From positions 79,807 through 143,806 of the forward strand of contig JAFWYF010000012.1 in NCBI GenBank assembly GCA_017522785.1: a DNA stretch of 64,000 nt, given 5' to 3'. Below are positions 53,198-60,401 of the stretch, one piece after another. The notes under the pieces were generated by a model. It saw only the letters and a list, made by a program, of their open reading frames with translations. It did not search any database and was not told where the DNA came from. A program made the translations under genes and the position numbers. The DNA is from Bacteroidaceae bacterium (lineage in GTDB: Bacteria > Bacteroidota > Bacteroidia > Bacteroidales > Bacteroidaceae). Each line of letters opens with the position of its first letter. The stretch's first letter is position 1.

Positions 53198-53205
53198 TAT
53201 CTTCG
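53198..53205 (+). promoter_or_regulatory. -7 element variant (TATCTTCG) of the DUF5715 gene
   Basis: TATCTTCG lies 36-43 nt before the start codon. Confidence 0.4.
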
Positions 53206-53240
53206 CATGGCACAAACAATTGAAACAGTAGACAAAACCA

Positions 53241-54086
53241 ATGGAGCAAAATTCTAAACTAACCCCACAAGATTATTGGGGGCGAATAAAATATGATACC
53301 AAAAAATTATTAAAACGTTTTATTAGCCTTGTAATAAACATTGTTCTTTTTATTGTAGCACTCCTGCGTTCCGATAAACGTATTGCATGGGGAGTATCAA
53401 TCGCTTTTGCACTACTGTGTATGTTCTTTATCATAAAATCTTGTGTTGGTGGCAGTAAAAAATATGATGCAGAAACAGAACAAGTAGTAGTGGAACTAGA
53501 ACCATCGAATAGAGTGAAACGTCCCGAAAAGGCTCACCGTATATCCAAAATAAATTATAGGCGAGCCTTTAACGATATGAACGACGAACAACTTGCTGTA
53601 GCAAAAAGAATAGGAATTGAGCCAATTGCTTTACGCGAAGATATCAAAAATGTTTCGCGTCGTGTGGTTGAAACCGATGACCACGATGCCTATGTTCTTG
53701 AAAAGCTAACCCATTCAATGCCATATTTAGTTCCCGAAGCAGCAAGGTTACTCTCCGATATCGGGCGAAATTTTCAAGATTCATTAGTTATGAAGCATCT
53801 TCCTCCGGCAAAAATTATTGTAACATCGGTTTTAAGAACCAAAAGTGATGTGAAACGTCTGAGTCGAGGCAATGTAAACGCATCAAAGAATTCTACACAT
53901 TGCTATGCTACAACGTTCGACATAACATATGCTCGTTTCTATAATAAATATGGTAAGAACCCAAATAACGCAGCACAAATGAAGGCTGTTCTTGCCGAGG
54001 TGTTACGCGACCTCAAAAAGGACGGGCGTTGTTATGTGAAACATGAAAAGAAGCAACCCTGTTTTCATATAACAGCACGTAAGTAA
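53241..54086 (+). CDS. DUF5715-family protein, M15-peptidase-like
   Basis: Protein of 281 residues with two close hydrophobic helices (~30-43 and ~50-66) that anchor it in the inner membrane. The C-terminal ~150 residues have SKNSTHCYATTFDITYARF and KHEKKQPCFHIT, an arrangement of His, Asp, Glu and His like the zinc site of M15 carboxypeptidases (VanY, D-Ala-D-Ala). A peptidoglycan role is plausible but not shown. A convergent terminator follows. Confidence 0.72.
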   Translation: MEQNSKLTPQDYWGRIKYDTKKLLKRFISLVINIVLFIVALLRSDKRIAWGVSIAFALLCMFFIIKSCVGGSKKYDAETEQVVVELEPSNRVKRPEKAHRISKINYRRAFNDMNDEQLAVAKRIGIEPIALREDIKNVSRRVVETDDHDAYVLEKLTHSMPYLVPEAARLLSDIGRNFQDSLVMKHLPPAKIIVTSVLRTKSDVKRLSRGNVNASKNSTHCYATTFDITYARFYNKYGKNPNNAAQMKAVLAEVLRDLKKDGRCYVKHEKKQPCFHITARK

Positions 54087-54112
54087 ATGGTTTAATATTT
54101 ATTTTACACAAT

Positions 54113-54150
54113 ATAACATAGCAGGTTGCATTTGCAACCTGCTATGTTAT
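54113..54150. terminator. Bidirectional terminator
   Basis: A perfect 18-bp stem (54113-54130 with 54133-54150, 2-nt loop) between converging genes. Confidence 0.9.
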
Positions 54151-54356
54151 TATTCTTTAAATAGTAACTTAATCTCCTTTAGTAAATACCTCTCGTGCCT
54201 ATTTATATATATGCTACATGTTGCAAATAGTGCAAATGAAACAATGAAAAGTATAGTAGCCAATGCTTGTTCCATAAAGTCTTCGGCCGCTGCTGTTAAT
54301 ATAAAAAGGCTTATCAATTGAATAGTTATAAGTTTAATCGCTTTCATCTTTATCAT
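54150..54356 (-). CDS. Small two-helix membrane protein
   Basis: Protein of 68 residues with hydrophobic segments at ~9-24 and ~32-52 and a basic C-terminal helix. No domain recognised. Its stop codon abuts the terminator. The start may instead be the ATG at 54347. A 14-bp palindrome (54436-54449) lies upstream and shares half-sites with the dyads near the S24 gene. Confidence 0.5.
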   Translation of the reverse strand: MIKMKAIKLITIQLISLFILTAAAEDFMEQALATILFIVSFALFATCSIYINRHERYLLKEIKLLFKE

Positions 54357-54435
54357 AATTAGAGAATGTTTGAATTTATTTACTCGATATTTTATAGTGC
54401 TTTATTTTGATTGTATATTTCTTTTTGTTTAGGTT

Positions 54436-54449
54436 CATAGCCGGCTATG
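54436..54449. promoter_or_regulatory. Palindrome with TAGCC/GGCTA half-sites
   Basis: CATAGCCGGCTATG, 14 bp, between the small membrane-protein gene and the 129-aa hypothetical gene. The half-sites match the two dyads at 55037-55107, but the centre spacing differs. Confidence 0.35.
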
Positions 54450-54546
54450 TAATTGCTAAAATGAAAAAGCAGGCAAATAACAATATAAAAGGTCAAGTGT
54501 CTTATTCGCGCAATATGATTATTTTGTCTGAGAGGAATTAAAGTTC

Positions 54547-54936
54547 TCACTCATTACTGTTTGTCTCAAAAGACCAAAAAATCAATCTGTTCTTACAATT
54601 ATCACAATCTTTGATTTTTAAAGTAGCATGGTGTATTAATTTATTTTTACGCATCAAAACCACTTTACCAATTATTAGCTTGTTTTCAATCTCCGGTATC
54701 TCCTTAATAATTATTCTATAGTGGTTGTTGTTAATTATCTTTTTTCTTTCACTTAAAAAATCCTGAACGTAATGTTCATTTATGTGGTTTTTATGTATAT
54801 GATACTCTTCTGTTAAATTGCTAACCCAATTGTCGTTTCTGAAAAGTCCATAACGTAAATAATGTAGCCATTCCATTATTTTTTCAATAATGTACTCATA
54901 AACAGCTTTTGTTTTACTAATCTCTTTCTCTTTCAT
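54547..54936 (-). CDS. Hypothetical protein divergent from the S24 repressor
   Basis: Protein of 129 residues, no signal peptide or membrane helix. It is strongly charged, with a helical N terminus (KTKAVYEYIIEKIMEWLHYLRYGLFRND), several His residues and a C-terminal CxxC (DCDNCKN). I recognise no family. Its -7 box (TATATTTG, 55053-55060 on the minus strand) is directly next to an operator-like dyad, so it is probably a target of the divergently encoded S24 regulator. Confidence 0.55.
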   Translation of the reverse strand: MKEKEISKTKAVYEYIIEKIMEWLHYLRYGLFRNDNWVSNLTEEYHIHKNHINEHYVQDFLSERKKIINNNHYRIIIKEIPEIENKLIIGKVVLMRKNKLIHHATLKIKDCDNCKNRLIFWSFETNSNE

Positions 54937-55036
54937 AAATCAATCTTTTATTGTTTTTCTTTCTAGTTTTGTTTATTTATCGTATGTTTGTCGTGGCATT
55001 TCAATGTCTGTTTTTTTAGACTATTTAAAAGCGGGT

Positions 55037-55060
55037 TAGCCATATTTGGCTACAAATATA
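55037..55060 (-). promoter_or_regulatory. Operator-like dyad adjoining the -7 box of the 129-aa gene
   Basis: TAGCCA-TATT-TGGCTA (55037-55052) is a perfect 6-bp dyad, immediately followed (on the minus strand preceded) by the -7 element TATATTTG (55053-55060). The dyad would cover the transcription start, a typical repressor position. Confidence 0.5.
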
Positions 55061-55091
55061 ATTCCTAAAGCATTAAAATTGGTTGCAGAAT

Positions 55092-55107
55092 TAGCATTTT
55101 TTGGCTA
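55092..55107. promoter_or_regulatory. Second operator-like dyad before the S24 gene
   Basis: TAGCAT-TTTT-TGGCTA has the same length and spacing as the dyad at 55037-55052, with one weakened half-site; centres are 55 bp apart. Confidence 0.4.
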
Positions 55108-55192
55108 TTTATATTAAGTCTAAATAAATAGTGCTGAAATAGTGATATTTATATGTTTTTATAAATAATTTGAAACTGGAAATAGTTGAATT

Positions 55193-55831
55193 ATGGTGCC
55201 AAATAGTAGGTTAAAAGATAGGGTTATCAGTGTGTTTAAATTTAAAAAATTAAACCCAAATAGTGCCAGTCGATTGTTCGGAATACCACAGCGTACAATA
55301 AATCGTCAGGTGAACGAAGATGGCAAAATAGGAATGGAGTTAGTTTACTCCATACTAAACATATATACCGACATTTCTGCGCGCTGGTTGTTGCTGGGCG
55401 ATGGAAGCATGCTCCCCGAAAAAGATTCGGCATGTCAGCTAAAAGGTGCTTCTCCTTTTTATAGTAGTTTACCTGTAACAGCGGGTCTGAGAGATTCGTA
55501 TGACCCTGCAATAGAAACCCCTTCGGGTTTCATATCCATGCCTCAATGGTCTGCGGAATTTTATTTTCCTGTATCAGGCACATCCATGGAACCCGATATT
55601 CATTCCGGTGATATTATTGGTGTCAATAGGGTAGAGTCCTTGAATGAAATAGACCCCGATAAAATTTATATGATAGTAACGAATGAGTCGAGAATGATAA
55701 AACGTTGTCATTCCGACGAGAATAACTCCGAACTGTTGTGGTGCGTCTCAACTAATTATCCTTCTTTCACTATAAACAAGAATGATATTTGTGCAATATT
55801 CCACGTTGTAAATAGGATAGAACGTCTGTAA
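55193..55831 (+). CDS. S24-family repressor (LexA/CI-like, helix-turn-helix plus peptidase)
   Basis: Protein of 212 residues. The N-terminal ~70 residues form a helix-turn-helix (SASRLFGIPQRTINRQVN, with LVYSILNIYTDISARWLLLGD), and the C-terminal domain is a LexA-type self-cleaving peptidase with the nucleophile in VSGTSMEPDIHSGD (S131) and the general base in SRMIKRCH (K170). The Ala-Gly pair A97-G98 in LPVTAGLRD is a likely cleavage site. It resembles CI repressors of mobile elements, but no phage genes surround it; the divergent 129-aa gene and the dyads suggest autoregulation. Confidence 0.88.
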   Translation: MVPNSRLKDRVISVFKFKKLNPNSASRLFGIPQRTINRQVNEDGKIGMELVYSILNIYTDISARWLLLGDGSMLPEKDSACQLKGASPFYSSLPVTAGLRDSYDPAIETPSGFISMPQWSAEFYFPVSGTSMEPDIHSGDIIGVNRVESLNEIDPDKIYMIVTNESRMIKRCHSDENNSELLWCVSTNYPSFTINKNDICAIFHVVNRIERL

Positions 55832-55846
55832 TCTGCTCTTGTTACT

Positions 55847-56035
55847 GTTTAACAAATGTAAATTGCTTGCTTTAAAGTTAAACTATTGTTAAACCATGGC
55901 TCATTCTGTTAAATAGAGAGAAAAAACGATCTCTATTTAACCATTCTCTTTCTGTTTGTTATATATTTGCTAGTGAATTTAACCCTAAATGGTGCTTATG
56001 TTGCTTTATATCTAAATTAAGTACTATAGTTAAAT
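55847..56035. promoter_or_regulatory. Cluster of GTTAAAC-like heptamers upstream of degP
   Basis: Exact GTTAAAC or its complement occurs at 55847-55853, 55877-55883 and 55888-55894, with near copies at 55908-55914, 55935-55941, 55977-55983 and 56029-56035. An 11-bp inverted repeat (55909-55919 with 55930-55940) overlaps the cluster. A TATATTTG -7 box is at 55962-55969. Confidence 0.4.
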
Positions 56036-56071
56036 TATGCGAATTGATTAACATAAAGGAATGATAGAGTT

Positions 56072-57559
56072 ATGAAAAATGTAGTTAAAAATTCACTCTT
56101 GCTGTTAGCAATAGTCTTCTCTAGTGCAGTAGTGGCATGGGCTACTGTACGTAAAATGTCTGTTGATAATTCTGATACGGACTCTACCAAAGTTGTAGAG
56201 AATTCTTTTTTGGCACGTACCGCTTCATATTCTCCGCAAGTAAATGGAATGCAGCGTGTCGATTTAACTGCTGCTGCCGAAAAATCGGTACATGCAGTAG
56301 TACATATAAAATCTACTCAGAATAGTAAAACGAAAACTATACGTCGTGCCCCCGATATCTACGATTTTTTCTTTGGCGATGGAACGGGTCGTGAGCAGAC
56401 GGTAAGAACACAGCCTCGTGTTGGTTTTGGTTCGGGTGTTATACTCTCGGCCGATGGTTACATTGTAACTAATAATCATGTTATAGATGGCGCCGATGAG
56501 GTTATGGTTACCCTCAACGATAATCGTTCGTATCCGGCTCGTGTGGTTGGCTCCGACGAAAATACCGATTTGGCATTAATTAAAATAGAGGCTGACGGAG
56601 ATTTGGAATATCTTACAGTTGCAGATAGTGATGAACTTAAGGTGGGTGAATGGGTGCTTGCTGTTGGTAATCCTTTTAACCTAACATCTACGGTAACAGC
56701 CGGAATTGTGAGTGCCAAAGCGCGTTCTTTGGGTGTATATGATGGCGGTATAGAATCTTTTATTCAAACGGATGCGGCTATTAATCAAGGAAATAGTGGA
56801 GGCGCGTTGGTTAATGCACGTGGCGAACTTGTTGGAATAAACGCAGTGCTTTCTTCGCCCACAGGCTCGTATGCAGGTTATGGCTTTGCAATTCCGACAT
56901 CTATAATGACTAAAATTGTTTCCGACTTAAAAGAGTTTGGTGTTGTACAGCGTGCTGTTTTAGGAATACGAGGTGGAACTGTTACAAGTGAACTCGCCGA
57001 AGAGAAGAGTTTGGGAACGGTAGATGGTGTATATGTGAGCGAAGTTATCGCCGATGGAGCAGCGCAATCGGCAGGCTTTGAAGAGGGCGATGTGATAATT
57101 GGCTTGGATGGCAAACCTGTGAAAACTATGGCAGAAATGCAGGAATTGTTAGCAAAGCATTTGCCGGGCGATGTGGTAAAAGTAAAAATTCTACGCGATA
57201 AAAAAGAGCGTGAGCTGGAAGTTGTTCTCAAAAATGTTCAAGGCGATACCAAAGTAGTTAAGAATGTTGAACTCGATCAGTTGGGAGCTGAATTTAAAGA
57301 ACTTTCAGACAGTGATAAACGTCAGTACAATATCGACTATGGCCTGAAAGTCTTAAAAGTAAATGGTGGGTTGTTCGAAAAAGCCGGAGTTAAGAAAGGT
57401 TTTGTTATCATGAAAATTAACAACACACCCGTTCGTAATATTGAGGACTTACAGAATGTGGTAAAATTGGCGAACTCCTCGAGTGAACCGGTGCTCTTTA
57501 TTTCCGGTGTCAGTGCTACAGGTAAGCGCACATACTATTCTGTCGATTTGACGCAATAA
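56072..57559 (+). CDS. degP: Do-family serine endopeptidase (DegP/HtrA)
   Basis: Envelope protease/chaperone of 495 residues with an N-terminal signal or anchor (~8-25). The triad is H136 in TNNHVIDGA, D166 in TDLALIKI and S242 in GNSGGALV. Two PDZ domains follow (~290-375 and ~405-490). Length and order are normal. It is followed by a terminator and then rpoD, an order I recall as common in Bacteroidales. The upstream repeat cluster may carry envelope-stress control. Confidence 0.95.
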   Translation: MKNVVKNSLLLLAIVFSSAVVAWATVRKMSVDNSDTDSTKVVENSFLARTASYSPQVNGMQRVDLTAAAEKSVHAVVHIKSTQNSKTKTIRRAPDIYDFFFGDGTGREQTVRTQPRVGFGSGVILSADGYIVTNNHVIDGADEVMVTLNDNRSYPARVVGSDENTDLALIKIEADGDLEYLTVADSDELKVGEWVLAVGNPFNLTSTVTAGIVSAKARSLGVYDGGIESFIQTDAAINQGNSGGALVNARGELVGINAVLSSPTGSYAGYGFAIPTSIMTKIVSDLKEFGVVQRAVLGIRGGTVTSELAEEKSLGTVDGVYVSEVIADGAAQSAGFEEGDVIIGLDGKPVKTMAEMQELLAKHLPGDVVKVKILRDKKERELEVVLKNVQGDTKVVKNVELDQLGAEFKELSDSDKRQYNIDYGLKVLKVNGGLFEKAGVKKGFVIMKINNTPVRNIEDLQNVVKLANSSSEPVLFISGVSATGKRTYYSVDLTQ

Positions 57560-57576
57560 AATTTGCTTTCTGTTTT

Positions 57577-57613
57577 AAAACTCCGTTATAGCATTATGCA
57601 TGACGGAGTTTTT
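57577..57613 (+). terminator. Terminator of degP
   Basis: A 10-bp outer stem (57577-57586 with 57603-57612) ending in a T run, with a small inner hairpin. Confidence 0.8.
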
Positions 57614-57682
57614 TTGTACAACTATTTATAAATCTCATTGTATGTGTGCAATTGTTAATTGTAGAACTTTTGTTGCCAAAAA

Positions 57683-57714
57683 TTTGTATCTTAGGATAAA
57701 AAGCAGTATCTTTG
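57683..57714 (+). promoter_or_regulatory. Promoter of rpoD
   Basis: TTTG (57683-57686), 20 nt, TATCTTTG (57707-57714): the clearest consensus promoter in the window. It lies across an upstream in-frame codon, which places the real start at 57739. Confidence 0.85.
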
Positions 57715-57738
57715 CAAATTGAAATTATACGCAGTATA

Positions 57739-58599
57739 ATGAGACAGTTAAAAATTACAAAAAGTATCACAAACCGCGAAAGCGCATCGCTCGACAAGTA
57801 CTTGCAAGAGATTGGCCGTGAAGACTTAATTACCGTTGAGGAAGAGGTTGAATTGGCACAAAGAATACGCAAGGGCGATCGTTTGGCGTTAGAAAAATTG
57901 ACGAGAGCCAATTTGCGTTTCGTTGTATCAGTTGCTAAACAGTATCAGAACCAAGGTCTTAGTTTGCCCGACCTCATCAACGAGGGTAACTTAGGTCTAA
58001 TTAAAGCAGCTGAGAAATTTGACGAAACACGAGGCTTTAAGTTTATTAGTTACGCAGTGTGGTGGATTAGACAATCAATTCTTCAGGCTCTTGCAGAGCA
58101 ATCGAGAATTGTGCGCTTGCCTTTGAATCAAGTTGGTTCACTAAACAAAATCAGCAAGGCCTTCTCAAAATTTGAACAAGAAAATGAACGTCGTCCATCA
58201 GCAGAGGAACTTGCCGATCAATTAGATTTGCCGGTAGACAAAGTGGTCGATTCTTTGAAAGTGTCGGGTAGGCATATATCTGTAGATGCTCCATTTGTTG
58301 ATGGAGAGGATAATAGTTTGCTCGATGTACTTGTTAATGACGATTCTCCCATGGCCGACAATCTTTTGGTAAGTGAGTCCCTATCGCGTGAAATAGACCG
58401 CGTTTTGTCTACACTCTCCGACCGTGAAAAAGAGATTATTCAAATGTTCTTTGGAATCGGTATGCAAGAGATGACTCTCGAAGAGATTGGAGACAAGTTC
58501 GGACTTACACGTGAGCGTGTACGCCAGATAAAAGAGAAGGCAATTCGTCGTTTGAAACAGAATCAGCGCAGTAAACCGCTGAAATCCTATTTGGGATAA
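57739..58599 (+). CDS. rpoD: Primary sigma factor RpoD/SigA (short Bacteroidota form)
   Basis: Sigma-70 factor of 286 residues with regions 1.2 ([16 protein letters not shown]), 2 ([35 protein letters not shown]), 3 and 4 ([32 protein letters not shown] helix-turn-helix), lacking the large N-terminal region of proteobacterial RpoD. This is the housekeeping sigma factor that recognises TTTG/TAnnTTTG promoters such as its own. It is monocistronic between two terminators. Confidence 0.97.
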   Translation: MRQLKITKSITNRESASLDKYLQEIGREDLITVEEEVELAQRIRKGDRLALEKLTRANLRFVVSVAKQYQNQGLSLPDLINEGNLGLIKAAEKFDETRGFKFISYAVWWIRQSILQALAEQSRIVRLPLNQVGSLNKISKAFSKFEQENERRPSAEELADQLDLPVDKVVDSLKVSGRHISVDAPFVDGEDNSLLDVLVNDDSPMADNLLVSESLSREIDRVLSTLSDREKEIIQMFFGIGMQEMTLEEIGDKFGLTRERVRQIKEKAIRRLKQNQRSKPLKSYLG

Positions 58600-58616
58600 T
58601 TTTATTGGAAATATCT

Positions 58617-58642
58617 ACGAGCCACACAGCTGTGTGGCTCGT
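58617..58642 (+). terminator. Terminator of rpoD
   Basis: A perfect 26-bp palindrome (13-bp arms) followed by a T-rich stretch. Confidence 0.88.
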
Positions 58643-58702
58643 TTGTTTTTGTGTTTTATGTTAAAATTTCTCCACTTATTTTATATATATGGATGATTTT
58701 CT

Positions 58703-58710
58703 TAACTTTG
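58703..58710 (+). promoter_or_regulatory. -7 element (TAACTTTG) of the clostripain pair
   Basis: TAACTTTG lies 78-85 nt before the first gene of the pair. Confidence 0.5.
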
Positions 58711-58787
58711 CACACAATGTTAATTCTATGTGAACAGTATTAGGCAAAACAGGTTTCTGCTTTGCTCATTTGTGAAAGTAAGTAGTT

Positions 58788-59171
58788 ATGAACAAACCTT
58801 TTATAATATTTTTGTTTACACTTTTTGCAACTGTTTCTCTTCAGGCAAAAAGTAAAGATGGTGTTTATATATTCGGAGCTTCAATCTCTTTCTCCGATTC
58901 AATAGTATATTTTACCGAGATTCAGTATCTCGATAGTGTGAAACTGGAGAAGGATACACGCTTTTTACCTTCACGCCAACACTATGCCTATGAATTAAAA
59001 GATTTCATGTCTTTCAGCAAGAACTTGCCCGGACGTACATCGGTCATATACTTCTCAAAGAAAGAGTCAAAACTACAGAAGAAAGAGGCAAAACTAAAAA
59101 AGAGACTTACCAAGAAACAGGGAAAAGTTGTTCGCTATTTGGGTAATCAGTTCCAATTTACAAAACCGTGA
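58788..59171 (+). CDS. Exported hypothetical protein paired with the clostripain-like gene
   Basis: Protein of 127 residues with a signal peptide (1-20, ending LQAK). The middle has the pattern GVYIFGASISFSDSIVYFTEIQYLDSV and PSRQHYAYELKDFM, and the C-terminal third is a lysine-rich helix (KKESKLQKKEAKLKKRLTKK). No named domain. Its stop codon overlaps the GTG start of the downstream protease gene, so they are coupled; a maturation partner or substrate is possible but not shown. Confidence 0.7.
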   Translation: MNKPFIIFLFTLFATVSLQAKSKDGVYIFGASISFSDSIVYFTEIQYLDSVKLEKDTRFLPSRQHYAYELKDFMSFSKNLPGRTSVIYFSKKESKLQKKEAKLKKRLTKKQGKVVRYLGNQFQFTKP

Positions 59172-60394
59172 AATTTAAAATAGAACAAGCGTCAAGAATA
59201 CTCATATTCTTGTCTTTATTGCTATTCACTATATCATCATGCTACGATGATATGGATTTACCATATCCTCCCAATAGAGAAACAACAGACACCGCAAGAA
59301 TTACAACATTGGTCTATATTATGGCCGAAAACAGGCTTGCCACGTTTGCAGCAAGTGATTTAAAAGAGATTAAATCTTCTGCCACGTTGGTACCGGACGA
59401 TTGTAATATGTTGGCATTTGTAGATGACGCACAACTCCCAATAATATGCCGTTTTTATAACAAAAACGGATTCTCTGAATGTGATACCGTATATAAATTC
59501 AATGAAGATTTCTGTTCAAGCGATACTGTTGCCATGCGTGAGGTATTTGATATTGTTCTCGAAAAGTATCCGACTCATAGCATGAATCTAGTCATGTGGT
59601 CGCATGGTAGTGGCTGGATAAGGTCAAAATCATCTCCTGTGCAGCGTTCAATAGGAGTCGATAATGAGAAAAACAGCCCGTTCACCGATAGCTATAAAAC
59701 AACAATTGAGATAGAAGAACTTGCCACCTTCATTCAATCCTTGCCCGTAGAGGTTGAATTGCTTATGTTCGATGCATGTTTCATGCAGAATGTTGAAACT
59801 GCTTATGCTTTGCGTAACAGTGCTAAATGGATATTGGCTTCTCCGGCAGAACTTCCTGCCAATGGTGCTCCATATAATCTGATATTGGAATACTTCTTTG
59901 AGGAACCGTTCGACGAGCTGGCTGTAGAAAACCTTATGAATGCCTATTATTCGGCGTATTCTCAACTAGATGAAGGCGTTGTGCTCTCTGTTGTGCGTTG
60001 CAGTGAAATGGAAAATCTTGCCGAGCAAACAGCTATTGTTTCTCATAATTTTTCACGTGCCTCCAATAACAGCTATGGCAATATCTTTACCTATTTGCCG
60101 GGAAATAGCTACTATCCCGACTATTTTGATATAAATGCAGCAATGTTGGAATATCTTTCACCATCGGATTATGCTCAATGGAAAGAGGCACTTAATTTGG
60201 CTGTACCATATAAATGTGCCTCATATAGTTGGTGGACCGATATCTATCGCAGATATTTTTATGTTGCACACGACAGATATAGTGGTATTTCAATCTATCT
60301 GCCACAAGAAAAAGTCCAATCGCAACAATTTAATGAGGAATTGACATCGACGGAGTGGTACAATGCAGTAGGTTGGTCCTCAGCGGGTTGGTAA
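59168..60394 (+). CDS. Clostripain-like (C11) cysteine peptidase lipoprotein
   Basis: Protein of 408 residues with a lipoprotein signal (LLLFTISSC, C25). The C11 catalytic dyad is H146 in MWSHGSGW and C204 in MFDACFMQN, with the surrounding LVYIMAENRL and LASPAELPANGAPY also typical. It should be on the cell surface or in the periplasm and cut after Arg or Lys. Starts with GTG at 59168, overlapping the previous stop. Secreted C11 proteases of gut Bacteroidales include fragipain. Confidence 0.85.
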   Translation: MKFKIEQASRILIFLSLLLFTISSCYDDMDLPYPPNRETTDTARITTLVYIMAENRLATFAASDLKEIKSSATLVPDDCNMLAFVDDAQLPIICRFYNKNGFSECDTVYKFNEDFCSSDTVAMREVFDIVLEKYPTHSMNLVMWSHGSGWIRSKSSPVQRSIGVDNEKNSPFTDSYKTTIEIEELATFIQSLPVEVELLMFDACFMQNVETAYALRNSAKWILASPAELPANGAPYNLILEYFFEEPFDELAVENLMNAYYSAYSQLDEGVVLSVVRCSEMENLAEQTAIVSHNFSRASNNSYGNIFTYLPGNSYYPDYFDINAAMLEYLSPSDYAQWKEALNLAVPYKCASYSWWTDIYRRYFYVAHDRYSGISIYLPQEKVQSQQFNEELTSTEWYNAVGWSSAGW

Positions 60395-60401
60395 TTCCCT
60401 T

